Of a stretch of DNA of 64,000 nt, positions 1 to 12,110 are shown piece after piece (the stretch's first letter is position 1; each line of letters starts with the position of its first letter). The stretch covers positions 14,449,221 through 14,513,220 of the forward strand of contig OW203986.1 of the NCBI GenBank assembly GCA_934047225.1, given 5' to 3'. This DNA comes from Ypsolopha sequella (Eukaryota > Arthropoda > Insecta > Lepidoptera > Ypsolophidae). A program made the position numbers and the translations under genes. The notes beneath the pieces are model-generated. The model did no database searches. It saw only the letters and a program-made list of their open reading frames with translations, and had not been told where the DNA came from.

Positions 1-30
1 TAGAACCTATGCCAATATTATTGAGTTTCT

Positions 31-50
31 CCCCCCCCCCCCCCCCCCCC
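31..50. repeat. poly-C tract
   Basis: Twenty consecutive C residues near the left edge. Homopolymers of this length are prone to length error in sequencing and assembly. Confidence 0.9.
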
Positions 51-756
51 TGAGTGAAATCCTGCGTACGCCATTGAACTGATCAGACTACTAAAGTCGT
101 AAAAATTCAAAACTTGAAGTGCACTTATCCGTCGTAGGCGACCAACTATCACTGTGTTCAGATGAGCACTGATTCCAACCAAACGTGTGAGTGAGCGTCA
201 CCCATTTAAAGGTGGAAACCATGGCCGAATAAATACTATGGTGGAAACATTTTGTTGCTGTCATAGTACGGTAAGGGCTTATCTTTACTTTTAAAATCTT
301 TGGATATGATATGAAAATTTTAAAACATCAATCTTCATTCTCTCCGGTCAACAGATATCTGAGTGTTTTCTTATTATTTCTTTTTTTAGGAAAATATACA
401 ATAACGATTTATAAAAACCATCACCGGCTTTATTATACTAGTAAATCATATATTTATATGGATTTTTAAAGATATTTCTAGGAATATAAAACACAATCCA
501 GCAATAGCGATTTGGGGATGGAATGCATCATCGATTACGTTCGTGTGTAGACAATAAAGCCGCACATAATATATGATATAGCTTACTCGTAAAAGTGGAC
601 CCATAAAAGGGGAAATGGTTTCAAATGTTATGGCTGATGTGTCTGGAAATAGTTTCACCAGCAATACCGATTTATTAAATTTGGCCACAATTCTTTTTTT
701 TTATATTTTCACGGCTCTGGGTTCCCGTCCTTTTGAGCCCATGGTTTTTGTTTTTT
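51..756. other. no gene seen; AT-rich
   Basis: No coding exon is recognisable. Around 705-745 the text (cggctctgg followed by ccttttgagcc) resembles the interior of the ~390-bp repeat found intact at 14223, 29470, 48070 and 54869, so part of this stretch may be an old fragment of that family. Confidence 0.4.
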
Positions 757-917
757 GTCGATTCAGTGTAGCACGTTTTAACTTTTTAACAGGACTAAAT
801 TTAATTTAACGTTCTGTCTTTTTCTTTCTGTATTGAAAAGACAAGGACAGAACGCGTAAATTAAGTTTAGTCCTGCATAATAAGATTAATGAGTTAATTC
901 GGCTACACCGAATCGAC
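757..917. repeat. hairpin MITE ending GTCGATTC...GAATCGAC
   Basis: The two halves are inverted copies: the left arm runs gtcgattcagtgtagc and the right arm ggctacaccgaatcgac, and the inner arms carry gttctgtctttttctttctg facing its complement. Related copies lie at 55667-55795 (complete) and 31757-31849 (one half). It has no coding capacity, so it is a short inverted-repeat transposon family. Confidence 0.75.
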
Positions 918-2173
918 ACATGAGTAGGTAAGTACTTTACTTGCACCATACATTTTTTGTTTCCAGAAACATTTTTAGAATCAAATAAATAAAGTAATTT
1001 GTTTCTTTCACATCGCCATGGGTGGGTGAGGTTTTATCAGCAACTGCAACTCATCCAGAAAAAATGTGTTCAAAAACTCCGAATACTTTTCTGTCTGTCT
1101 GTAGTGATTGTAAAAGTACTGGCGGCAGCGCGGCGCGGCGGCGGCACAGTATAAACAAAAGCAGTAGTGAATGTGGGCGGAATTCCCGAGTTAAATACCT
1201 ACGCGCCACCGAAGCGTTAGGGCTGCCGGCCGTGCCGCCGCGCCGGCCGCTCACTCATATCATAAGTTGGGTTTTTGGGACGCAATCATCGCATGGCCTT
1301 TATTTGTTCTGAGTTTTAAATTATGTTGCGAAATCCATTTTTTTGCCTCCGGGGTGAGGATATGTAACTCAGCAAGGCCTCCCGGAAAGCAGCGTGTTGG
1401 GCATTCGTCCACTATGTCGGCCACGGTTTGCTTTGATGCACCACAATCGCAGCTGGGTGAGCTTTTTAGACCTCATTTTTGAAGGTGGTAGTTACAGCGA
1501 GCTACGCCCGTCCGTAGCCGATTTAATGTTACCCAGGTCTTACGGCTCTCCTAAAACTCTGCCGGTGGACTTATGAATGACGACGGTAGGGTTATTTGCC
1601 GCATTTGAGAGGCACTTTTAGGCTTAAACATGCATGCAGCTGGCATTCATCTGAGACAGCTATTTAAAAATTCGCATTTTAAATTGGAAATCAAAAGATC
1701 TTTTGAAAAAAATATAGATCCTCTGAAAAATACCACTCTCAATTTATTGATTATTATAATTGTTCCTAGATGTAGCTGTGTTAGGTACAGTGTTGATTGA
1801 TTTATGAAATAAAATTAATTTTGAAATATTTTTAGACAGCCATTTTCTATGCGCCTGACAACAATGTTTGATCGCAACATTTTTAAGTATTTAAGAGCCG
1901 TTTAGCAGGAGGATTGTAAATAAAACTAGTCTTTTTGTAATTAATCAGAACTGAAACTTTGCGATTATAGTATACATAATACATAGGTAATAGGTATGAA
2001 GGCTTTGTAAGATAATAATACAGCAAATTTGTAGGTTAATGAGCAAATTTTGAAATTGTTCAGATTTGATTATTTACACAAAGGCGTTGACGTTTTTGTT
2101 CTGACAAGCGCTCTAAACTTTATATTATTTTATATTTTTATTTTGCCCTAGTAACTACGTGGACAGTATAGCC
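918..2173. other. no gene seen; repeat fragments
   Basis: A GC-rich block at 1120-1260 and another at 1340-1580 (ccacaatcgcagctgggtgag) look like old interspersed repeats, but I cannot assign them. About 1888-2055 begins ttaagagccgtttagcag and resembles the TTAA-flanked MITE at 15867-16234. No open frame here has homology I recognise. Confidence 0.35.
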
Positions 2174-2328
2174 GATTCTGAAGACTTTAATTTTAGTTTT
2201 AGTGCTGTCAAAACTAAATTTTCTTCATTGCAAAATAGTATTTAAGTGTTAAAAATTAATGCTGAATTCCTTTGGAAAATTTCAAGTTTTGACAGCACTT
2301 AAAAACAAGAATTAAAGCCTTCAGAATT
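2174..2328. repeat. short MITE, AGTGCTGTCAAAAC inverted ends
   Basis: The left end (gattctgaag, then ttagtgctgtcaaaact) is mirrored at the right end (gttttgacagcactt, then cttcagaatt), giving terminal inverted repeats of about 40 bp around a short AT-rich core. Partial relatives occur at 12552-12652 and 54060-54122, which supports a dispersed family. Confidence 0.7.
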
Positions 2329-2559
2329 GGATTTAGTATCAACGTACATAAAAAGAACGCGACAATTTTTAAAAACTTCGTTAGTAATACTCTTAAGTGA
2401 TTTTTTTTCATTCCTACCTTTGGACATCGGCCGGAAGTCTAAAAAAATATATTTCTTGTTTTTGGGATGAATTAAAACACCCAAAAACAGAACAATATCT
2501 CTGCGACATGGCTTGCGTCTGCGCGTATTGGCCGGCGCGCGACGCGGCGCAGACCCCAG

Positions 2560-2670
2560 CGACTAACGACTGAACTCTACTAGACAGGGCGTGTAGAGCA
2601 TGCGTCTGTGGTGTGAGCTCTAATCGGAGCGTTTACAGATACATTCCCTACTGCTTTTGCTTATACTGTG
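2560..2670 (+). repeat. interspersed repeat fragment (pair with 31610)
   Basis: Matches 31610-31722 in the same orientation: tgaactctact, cgtgtagag, then gtgagctc, aatcggagc and acattccctactgc. The GC-rich continuation to about 2890 is unassigned. It is probably the end of a larger transposon whose type cannot be told here. Confidence 0.55.
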
Positions 2671-3201
2671 GCGGCGGGGCGGCCAGTCGGTCGGTGTCCT
2701 GTCAAGCGAAACGGCTCGTGAGACAGACGATAATGGAATTTCTGGGAACAACCCCTGTGGGGTGTGTAGCGGGGAGTGCGAGGTGTGAGACGCGCAGGGT
2801 GCTGGGGTCATCCATCACGCCATGGGGGTGCAATTAGGGCCTTGTAGATGTGTTGACACGCCGCCACAGCACCGACATGCATATCTAACTCCCGCCAAAA
2901 GGTGCATCATGCTTGTATTTAAAGTTTGAAGTTAAATTACAAAATACTATGCCAACAGCCAAAGTTAAAAACTATGGATTTAGACCCGTATGATTGCGTC
3001 CTAATCGATCTTGCGAGTACACATCCGGATTTACTTTTCTCCTTCGCTTCTATGCCGAAAGGTTTTGTTCCTGGAGTACAGCCAAATAAGCTATCCGTAA
3101 TAATCGCCTGTGAAACGAGGGTGTATGAGTGTTGACTGTTTGTAAGTAAAGGAGGCAGTCATCCAGTGATATACCACACACGCCTCTGACACCCGCACAC
3201 A

Positions 3202-3870
3202 GGTTATTCCCATCAGATCACTGGTCGGCTGCGAGTTGCATCGGACCAGCCCCCCTATTCTGTATCTTTAGTTGCCAACTGCACGAGGTGCCTATCATCA
3301 AAAACATAGCTAAATACCGAAATTTCAAAATAGCCTTTAGTGGGTATTGAACTATTAACAATCTGTGTCGTCACTTCAAGTGCGAAAATATCCTTAGGAC
3401 ATCGGAATTCGATAGTATATGGTTTTGATGATAGACACCCAGTCCTGAAGGCAACTAGAGATACACAATAGGCCCGCAGGTCTAAATGTTCCCATCGGCT
3501 CACTGGTCGGTTGCAACTACAAAATTAATGTATTTTTTTCCCAAACGACCAGTGAGCCTGAGTACTACTTTATTCAATGGAAATTTTTCAAAACGGACCA
3601 GGGTCAAATGTGAACTTACGTATTATTGGGTTAGGAAAATAAACCGTGTAAATTAATTGGAAAAATATGTCTTTTATTCTTATTTATTCCAATTCAAACA
3701 CAGTTCAGTTTCCTAACCCAATAATACGTAAGTACACATTTGACCCTGATCCGTTGGGAAAATTTTCCATTGAATAAAGTAGTACTCCGTAATCTCACTG
3801 GTCGGTTGGAAAAAAAATACATTAATTTTGTAGTTGCCACCGAGCGACCAGTAAGCTGATGGGAATAACC
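3202..3870. repeat. composite hairpin element carrying a nested MITE
   Basis: Arms starting ttcccatc...cactggtcgg occur at 3205, again at 3489, and inverted at 3865. The 3489-3865 part is a near-complete fold-back: acttacgtattattgggttagg is mirrored by cctaacccaataatacgtaagt. A different MITE (3250-3476) lies between the two left arms, so this is a nested insertion or a partial duplication of the left end. Confidence 0.65.
3250..3476 (-). mobile_element. 230-bp MITE with internal ORF, copy 1
   Basis: Terminal inverted repeats of about 55 bp: cccccctattctgtatcttt at one end faces cgggcctattgtgtatctct at the other, and both continue through gttgcc...tctatcatcaaaa. The second copy, inverted, is 11163-11393. 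Both copies hold a continuous frame of about 60 codons ending in the residues VQLATKDTE or LVQLATKDTE, here read on the minus strand. No protein family is recognised. A non-autonomous DNA transposon is the simplest reading. Confidence 0.75.
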
Positions 3871-3872
3871 CC

Positions 3873-6800
3873 TCACATATCGTGCGTGACTATAATGTTT
3901 TTTTTCTCTTATAGTTACAATGAGGAATATATTATTACTAGGTACTTACTTCAAACTTAGTTGTTTTGAGACCTACAGATAGCTCACTTGTAAGAGCAAT
4001 CGCCGAGTAAGCGAGGGGTCCGCCCTCCAAGTTTGAGGTCTGGGGCATAGACTCACACCATAGATGTTCACACCATGCAGATAACCTTTTTTTTCTGCTT
4101 GTTTATTGTAATGGAGCATCATTTTCGCAAAAGGGCATTTTAAATTCAGGCAAATTATCCATGTAATCATAAAATAGCTATTTATTATAATGTTGATGAC
4201 TCTATTAAAGCGCTCTATTGAAAATTCTTCTGTTGTAGTCCAGTCAATTTAAGAATGTTTGTATGGAGTAGATTGAATTAAATAAAATAAAAATTAAACT
4301 GGGTGAAATTTGGGAATACTTATACCTATCAGTAAACTAAATGAAAAATTAACATTCAAAAGAATCTCTGATAGTATTTTTTTAAAAGGTGTCAAAACTC
4401 CACATTAATTAGACCATGGCTAAGAACTGTTTTATAGTAAGATCAGGAGTCAAATTATTTTGGCAAACTATTAAAAAAATTAATTCTTCCGGGAAGCGGG
4501 AGAGAGAGTGTCAATAATATGAAAATATTCGAAACAGTCACATTAATAGTGTGTCTTTAATTCGAACTCAAATCTATCATTTACTGGACTAGCTAGTGGT
4601 GTTCCTCAGCGAAGTGGCGCCTGCTGCCTGTTTGGAAGATAACGACTGACACACTGCCGACACTGATGGATGAACCCGTGGGGGAGCTATTCGTCTATTA
4701 CTTGCCATGACGTCATCTTTTAAATATTTACTCGAGGCAAAACCTATATAACTACGTCCAATACAATGGCTTACTGACGTTCGATTTTGTTTGATACTTA
4801 ATAAAGTTTCCGAAGTATTTGATTTTAATGTCTTTATTTTTGGCTATATCTACATTCTACAAACGTGAAGGAATGCGAGCAAGAAGTATCTTATCTGTAA
4901 GGCTACCCTTAAGGCACCTCTCCCCAGCGTCATCCAACATCATTTTAGGAAATTATTCTCGCGTATAAGAAACAGCATGAAAATATTGTTCAAAGTCAAG
5001 CTGTTTTTAGACTAAAATTAAGTAAAATTGGTTATTTCTTTGAAACCACTACTTAATGGTATGGGTATGGTTCGTGCAATAAAATACAAGGAAAATATTG
5101 CTTAGAAAATCCATAATATGGAATTTTCTCTCCGTACATCGCGTCAATGTGAAAAGTATTATTTTCTCCTATTTTGCGCTATCCGGAGGGAGACCCAGCG
5201 AAAGATGACGTCGCAGTGCGCGCTGATATGCACATTTTTTCAATATAGTTTCTGTCGATGTTTGTACACCGACAGACACGCACCGGTCGACTCAAGGTCG
5301 TTAGCGGCTACCTCCCCTTTAATTAACAGAAGTCACTAAAATATTTCAGATTTAAAATGCCCATCGTGGTTTTCCCATTAGACGGCATTAGTCTAATCGT
5401 TTAATACCTTACCTTTTCTTATCTATTCCTCAAAAATCCTTTAATAGCTCCCATTTGGCCGGCTGCTGATAGGAATGATTCTTAATGATCGCCGGTTTGT
5501 TAAGTTTAATTCCCACAAAAATTCGATAAAAAGTTAATGTTCGGCCAGCAAGGCTCGGCGGTGGAGGCAGTGCGGTAGCCGCCGCCGATTATCCGGCGAT
5601 AAGGCACAAAAACAACTTTTTGATTTATGAAGAAAGCTCAGGAGAGCTCGCTACCGGACGCCGCACTAGAGATGTAACGGTAAATGGATGCGGAGCTGGA
5701 GGTCTACAACTTGACCTCCGAAGCGGAGGCGGAAGCGGATGCGAAGATTTTTTAGAAATTTTACTTTATTTTTACTAAAACAGTCAGTTAACTTATACAA
5801 TACCTTAGGCACGATTTGGAAACAAAAATATCTAAAATCTTCTTTATTTATACATATAATCAACAGTAACATTAATTTCCCCCCTACGCTTGTGAGTAGC
5901 GCGCGCGTTATTTCACACAAACAAAACTCGCTTTAGAAATAAAGAAAGAAAATATATTTATTTGTTAATAAACAACTAATTACACAAAAACTTAACATTA
6001 AACAGACAAAAAGGACGCAGCTCAGCAAAATGCTGTGTGTGCGTACATCTGCATAGCGCTGATTTTCAGCTGTCCATGTTCTCGCTAAATATTACATGTA
6101 GAGCGGGTAGAAGTTGCTGAGGCAGAGTTACGATTTCATGCGAAGGTTCCGTACTTGCGGATGCGAAGGCGGAGCTCCGGTTACATCTCTGCGCCGCGCC
6201 GATCGCCACCACCGCTTCGCTGTTGCTTCGCTGAGCTTTAGTGAGGTCACCCCACATCATGTGAAACTTTATTTCTATCGATTTCCTTATAACTTTTGTC
6301 AAGCAAAGGTTTCCTAAAAAGCTTTTCTGGTAATTTGATCACGGGTCATTCTCATTCAATAGTGGCAGTTCATGAAGGTAGATTTTGAGAATGTCCTGAG
6401 TGTTAATTGTATGTTAGAAGACTATCCATTTTATCCATGACTCTTCTTATAAATAAAGTGTTCAAATATTGATACTTATCATAAAAAAAACATTATAGGT
6501 ATAAAATTTTCATAATAGTTTTAGTAATTTAATAATAGGTATTTGTTAGATTTATTCTAAAATCCGGGTGTATAGCGTATGATGTACAGATCGTGATCTT
6601 TTTTAAATTATTTTTTGCAACTACGTGTTTTTTTTTTTTTTGCTTTCCCTAGAAAGTGATAGATACCTAGCCTACCTAGGTATGTCTTTTTAGGTATGTT
6701 TTTTTTTTGGCGTTGTTTCTTAAGTTTCTCTATGGAAGTGGTTCAGTATAATCAGTAGAGCATGTGGTATAATTTTTCGAGTACGTTTTTAATACCGGCC

Positions 6801-6880
6801 CGGTAAATTTATTATATTCATTCTACAAAAAATTACAAAATTAATTGAATATTAAATTTATGTTCGGTGAATGGCTAAAC
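3873..6880. other. no gene seen; unassigned intergenic DNA
   Basis: No exon could be supported. Short GC-rich blocks at 5530-5640 and 6100-6250 have no recognisable coding pattern, and 4600-4830 has LTR-like signals (separate entry). T-rich runs lie near 6620-6710. Confidence 0.4.
4620..4830 (+). repeat. possible solo-LTR-like segment
   Basis: The order of signals resembles a short retroelement LTR: a GC-rich U3-like stretch, a TATA-like cctatataacta at about 4741, then aataaagt at about 4800 followed by a T-rich tail. No second copy, target duplication or adjoining retroelement coding sequence is visible, so it could equally be unrelated intergenic DNA. Confidence 0.2.
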
Positions 6881-6967
6881 CTAACATTCTCCAGATAAAC
6901 CTAGCACTGTCCAAAGACGTTACGTTAAAGCCTTTGGATAGTGCTAGCTTTATCTGGATAATGTTAG
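6881..6967. repeat. 87-bp imperfect hairpin
   Basis: The left arm ctaacattctccagataaac...ctagcactgtccaaag is mirrored by ctttggatagtgctagc...tttatctggataatgttag, with a loop of about 14 bases. The arms pair over about 36 positions with a few mismatches. Its size resembles a microRNA precursor, but a tiny MITE is equally possible. Confidence 0.6.
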
Positions 6968-7667
6968 CTTTATCCAGCTACCGTGGTTTAACTGCAACAC
7001 ATATATGTGTATGTAGTGTAGGTACAAAAATGATAATTAATTCAACCTTCAATAGGTTAATGCAATAAAACACTAAAACCAGACTTTATTCAAATGAAAA
7101 GAGTCGTGATGTCGAGTGTTATAATGTGAATTCCGTCAGCACTAGTGGGTACCCAATACCCATGTCCGTTCTGTCCATCCGTCGTCGTTGTCGGGCTGCG
7201 CTGCGGCCAGATTTTGAAACATTATGTAAATTAGCGGTCGGACGATGCCGTCAAAGGGACCGCGCCGCGGCTCCGCTTTAATTTTAGCTACGCTTTAATT
7301 GTACCTGTATATCTACCAAACATAAAATAAAAATATATCGTAATAATAAATTATTATCCAGGTTGGTCGTAATGAATATTTATTGAGTTCTAAAGCTGTT
7401 TTACACGACGATTAAAATATGCACTTTGGCTAGCATAATAGATGAAATTTAAAAAATGCATATAACAGGGTGTTAAGATTCCGTGAAAAAAAAAAACATA
7501 CTTAAATCGAGAAAAAGAAATCTGTTGTTTTATACATTTTGGTCGAGCTGATTTTTTTTCGCGGTTCGAGGGTTGGCTTCATAAAATAATTGATTTTGAA
7601 ACTGCTATATGTATATAGGGTTCTGAAAAAAATACATGAATAAATGCTGTATAAATAAATGTCACGT

Positions 7668-7912
7668 GGGCATAGCCAGGGGGCATAGTTTGGGGTTCAA
7701 ACCCTCCCCCCCGAAAAGTTCAAGATATTACAACCCTTCCCCTGCTTTGACAGTTGCTAGCAGCTGCTTAAGCGTTTTGCGATTGCAAACATTTTTTTAC
7801 AAACATAATAAATTTTATTTCATGCATTTTTTGTCGTTTTATTTTCTTGAATCTCCCCGAAACCAGAAAATATAAAGTATTACTACAGAAACTAAGACCT
7901 GGCTACGCTACT
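7668..7912. mobile_element. hAT-like MITE (GCATAGCCAGGGGG ends)
   Basis: The left end gggcatagccaggggg, followed by a ttggggttcaaaccctccccc hairpin, faces cctggctacgc at the right. This layout (a G-rich end beside a GGTTCAAACCC arm) is common in insect hAT elements. No clear 8-bp duplication was found, so both limits are approximate. Confidence 0.45.
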
Positions 7913-9191
7913 ACGCACCATATATAAACTTCATAGAAGGCATAGAAATCTCGGTTTGAGAATTTGTGTGGGTTAGGTTAGGCCCTTAGTAAGATATATT
8001 AAGATTACATGTATATAGGTACTCAAAGGTTAGGCCACTCTTCCGCTGGGCGCCAAAGATGTTGCGGAAGCCGGAAACTGGCAATAGTACTCAACTCATC
8101 CATACAAACAACTGCTACAAATATGGAATCAAACCGCAAATCGCGAAAAAAAATCTGCTGTTCTATAGAAAAGTTTTCGATCAATGTATGACTGTTTTTT
8201 TTTTCATATTTTGACTACCTATGGTACAAAATTAAATTAAATTTCATAGACTATCGTCTTTCTTTCCCTGTGGTCTTATACTTTTAGTTTCATTACATGG
8301 TGCGGCGCCGAGCTGCCGAATCTGTGTTTGCACATCCAATTCAATCATCTCCTCTTACTTCCCGGGTAAAGTGTTTGGACAAGCTTTGCCCTAGCGAGGG
8401 GCAAAATCAACATTCCGAGGATAGTGAATTAGCAGGGTATAGTGGAGGGTGTGGGAGTTATGTGACCTTCATATGGGCGGATTTTGGGGTTTAACCCCTC
8501 CTTAGGTCTTAATTCACGGAGGAAAGTAGGCAAGTAAAAAGTAGGTCTTTTTAGTGGTGTTATGATTAATGAAGTTTCCAGTGACACGAAAACGAAAAAT
8601 AAGTAAATGTTTAAATTGTAAGATAATAAAAATTTATGAAAGAATTATTTCAATAATTTTATTTTTATTTTTTATTTAATATCTTGAAAACTGATGGAGT
8701 AATTCATTTTCGTACAAATTAAAAATCCGCCGTGCGCAGCATTCGCCCTGTGACGTGATGACGTCACAAATTCCGACGACAGAGATGCTGTAAGACTGAA
8801 ACAGGCTATCCCGGCCGTTATGGGTTCGTAGTTCGTGCTTGCAATAGGTATATCGGACGCGGTGTGCGGTGTATGTATTTTGTATGAGCTTCATATTATA
8901 ATTTATACATATATTTCTGTCTTAAAAATACTTAAATAAAATAATGCTTTTATTTGGGTCGATGTATATTGGTCCGATATAATTTCATCCTATCTAAATT
9001 CGAAGGTATTTATTTTCGGTACAAATTCGTCAAATTTCAAAAAATATATTCATAATGTGGAAATTCATCCTATTTTTGGTTGTAAATTCATCCCATTCAT
9101 CTTGATAATGGATTTTTTACCTAAGTTTCTGTTTATTTTATGTAAGTATACTATCATCAGATTCATCAGTCACAAAATTATAACGAATATA

Positions 9192-9476
9192 CAAGGTGAA
9201 ATTTAATCAATCGCCCGAATTCTTACTGGAGACTTGCATGGTTAGTTATCAGCACCAAGGTTCAATGATAATTTTTATCCAAATCGTAAAAAAAATTGTT
9301 TGTTTCCTTACGAACTGGACTAGTACAAACAAATACAATTCCTAGTATAGGCAGTATGGAAACAGATTTTTCTTTTTCGAATTTCTCGTTATGGTCATTC
9401 ATTAAACATGTTCCTTATCATTAACCGAGTCTCCACTTCCAGTATGAATTAAATAAATTGATTAAATTTCATCTTA
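9192..9476. mobile_element. TA-flanked hairpin MITE (CAAGGTGA ends), diverged copy
   Basis: Lies after TA and begins caaggtgaaatttaatcaat; its right end attgattaaatttcat mirrors this. The inner arm attcttactggagacttg is a diverged form of attcatactggaggcttg in the well-preserved relative at 39457-39718. Confidence 0.65.
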
Positions 9477-9581
9477 TAGTTTTAAGTTTTTTAATTTACA
9501 TAAAATATCATTTATTTTAACTATATTGTCTTTTATTATAGTTATAAATAGATATGCTTAAAGTAAACACATTTAAATATA

Positions 9582-10034
9582 CAGGGTGATTGGTAATTCG
9601 ACCTATTCCTTGAAAGGGGTTATACTAGAGATCATTTACAACGAATTAAGACCTATCAACTAGGGTTCGAAAATGAATGGTCTCCGAGTTACGAAGGTTT
9701 TTATATTATTTTTCAAACTTTCAGACTAATAACCAAAAATAAATAATTTAAAAATAACTATTCATCTGTCAGCACTTATTTACTATATTTCTGATCAATG
9801 ATAGATGAGTGATCATTTATAAAAAAAAATACGTGTCCTGAATTCCCACAATCTCAGAATTAAAAGGTCTTAAGTGGAAAGAAAACCTTTTTTTTTGTAA
9901 TTTTTGAAATATCGACGTGATTTACTTGAAAAAAAAAATATCATTTTCGACCCCTAGTTGATAGGCATTATTTATTGGAAATGATCCCTAGTAAAACCCC
10001 TTTAAAGGAATAGGTCGAATTACCAATCACTCTG
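9582..10034. mobile_element. 453-bp MITE, CAGGGTGATTGG ends, TA target
   Basis: The ends cagggtgattggtaattcga and tcgaattaccaatcactctg are inverted, each followed inward by taggtcgaat/attcgacct and tagttgataggc arms, and the element sits between TA dinucleotides. This fits a Tc1/mariner-type MITE. The flanks at 8990-9130 and 10380-10460 share gggatgaatttatcc-like text in inverse orientation, so it appears nested inside a larger, older inverted-repeat element. Confidence 0.75.
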
Positions 10035-11162
10035 TATATTTGTGAGATATATTTCATTAAATGTGTTTTCGAAGTAGACCACATCCATATAAAACTATAA
10101 TAAAAGCTTTTTAATTGGAACATGGTTTTTATTTGTACAAGCAATTATTATAAGGACATATTTTTATTTTTATTTTGTTAATAAATGTATGAGTATTTTT
10201 TAAGATTTTATACTGTAGTTTAGGGATTATATTTTGCATGCCTAAATATTTTGTTGACTTTTCATAAACGGACTGTTAATTGAAAATTTACTTTTATTTT
10301 GTTCTGCTTTCACTATTCACTTTCACTGTACTATCGAAGAACAAATATATTTTTATAACGGTTATGTATATTATGAATGAGTTTTGGGACAAATTTACCC
10401 TGCTTGTATCAAATGGGATGAATTTATCCAAATATAGAAAATAGGACGAATTTCGTAGGGATGGTGTAGACGAGGTTCTGTTGACATGGACCCTTCAGAT
10501 AGTGACCGAAGCATGAAATTTGGTACCGGTGTAGCCTAGGTCAAAATGAGCAGAACAAAGCCTGCCCCCAGCAGTTACACTATTCGGGTGGCCCCCCCAC
10601 CTGCGCCTGGCTCCTGCGCCGCTCCGTAAACAAAAAATACTAACGCGTCGTGATTTCACACAAGGGCATATTTGGTATAATTTTCGTATAAATTAAGGAT
10701 GAATAATTCAAATTATACGCATCTTAATGCCCTCCCATACAAAAAAAAAATGGAGATTTTAGTGAAAAACTCAGAATGAAGGTAAACTATGTATTTTCTC
10801 TTCAAGCAGATGCTACGTAAAGCATAGTTACTTTTTAAAACAAAAAAAAAAATCTAGTAGATAGCGTTAATGAAAGTATATATATCAAATTTACTTACTT
10901 AATAAAATAACCAGAAAAAAATAAGAAAATGGCTCTCGTTTCTCGCTTTGCTACGAACGGCAGCGAGCGAGCATCCGCTCCGTCAACGTGATTTCACACA
11001 AAAGCGTATTTGGTATCATTTTCATATAAATTAAGGATAAGGAATTCAAAATTATTTTGAGGTTTTCGTTGTACCTTTTGCGACAAAATAATAATTTTTT
11101 TTGAGAGATGGTAGTAAGTATTATTTTTCTGTTGTTGAAAGTTGAAAATGTCTGGACAACTG
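10035..11162. other. no gene seen; short direct repeat
   Basis: A segment of about 65 bp starting cgtgatttcacacaa and running through ggtat, taaattaaggat and attcaaa occurs at 10653 and again at 10988 in the same orientation. The rest, including the C-rich stretch at 10555-10625, is unassigned. Confidence 0.45.
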
Positions 11163-11393
11163 CGGGCCTATTATGTATCTCTAGTTGCCTTCTGGACTGG
11201 GTGTCTATCATCAAAAACATAGATATACTATCGAATTCCGATTTCCTAAGGATATGTTCGCACTTGAAGTGACGACACAGATTGTTAATAGTTCAATACC
11301 CACTAAAGGCAATTTTGAAATTTCAGTATTTATCTATGTTTTTGATGATAGGCACCTAGTTCAGTTGGCAACTAAAGATACAGAATAGGGGGG
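11163..11393 (+). mobile_element. 230-bp MITE with internal ORF, copy 2
   Basis: Inverted relative to the copy at 3250-3476 and clearly similar along its whole length. It is flanked on both sides by ctggacaactg (11052+100 to 11162 and 11394-11404), an apparent target duplication of 9-11 bp. That length excludes TA or TTAA target families and would suit MULE-like or similar elements. The frame from 11185 to 11388 stays open and ends in the same residues as copy 1. Confidence 0.8.
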
Positions 11394-11799
11394 CTGGACA
11401 ACTGTTGCTATGCATGCTGGCTTAGAGCTAGTACGATGAAATTGCAAACAGCAATGTAGTAACAGATGTACTTACTTGTAAAAATAGGGCTGAACTGCAG
11501 TGAGTGTTGTATGTGCTGTAGAAAACACTAGTTCCTGTTGCTACTATTATCGTACCACCGCAATCGACGCAGACAGACAGACCATGGGTAGAAGAGTAAG
11601 TCTTCGCCTTCCCCAATATTGTTGGTAATGGGAAAGGTACAGCCTGGCACAAAAATAATATGTGGATTAAGGCGCTACGGAAAAAAATTGACACTTTAAG
11701 AACTTGCATATCTACTTCAGTAAATAATGTATTATTTTGATAAAACAGTAAATTAATTTTGGAATCTTTTTCTAGGGATCTGTTAAAACAGAAACGCGA

Positions 11800-12110
11800 T
11801 TGAAGAAATTCGGCTCGATAGAAATATTTATTGAAATGAGGTCGTTTTCGACACCAATTCTCCTGGTTTGACGATTTAGAATGACATATGGACTGCAGTT
11901 ATATTTTATTAGATGGGTTTTAACGTTATCTAAGAACTGGTTAAACGAAATTTTGATAGCAACTTTAGTACATTTTATATTAGTAAAAAACCGACTTTTT
12001 GCTACTTTTCCACGAATCCGTCCCTCTCGCACTGAGGGTTTTTTCGCATATGGAGTAACAGGGACGCCAAAACTTTTACATATCGCCTTAACAGTAACAT
12101 TATATCATTT
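11800..12110 (+). repeat. interspersed repeat, pair with 18190
   Basis: Shares tattgaaatgaggtc, ctcctggtttgacga, attttattag and tccctctcgcactg with 18190-18475 in the same orientation, at moderate identity. The second copy interrupts a mariner transposase, which shows the family is mobile. Confidence 0.6.
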
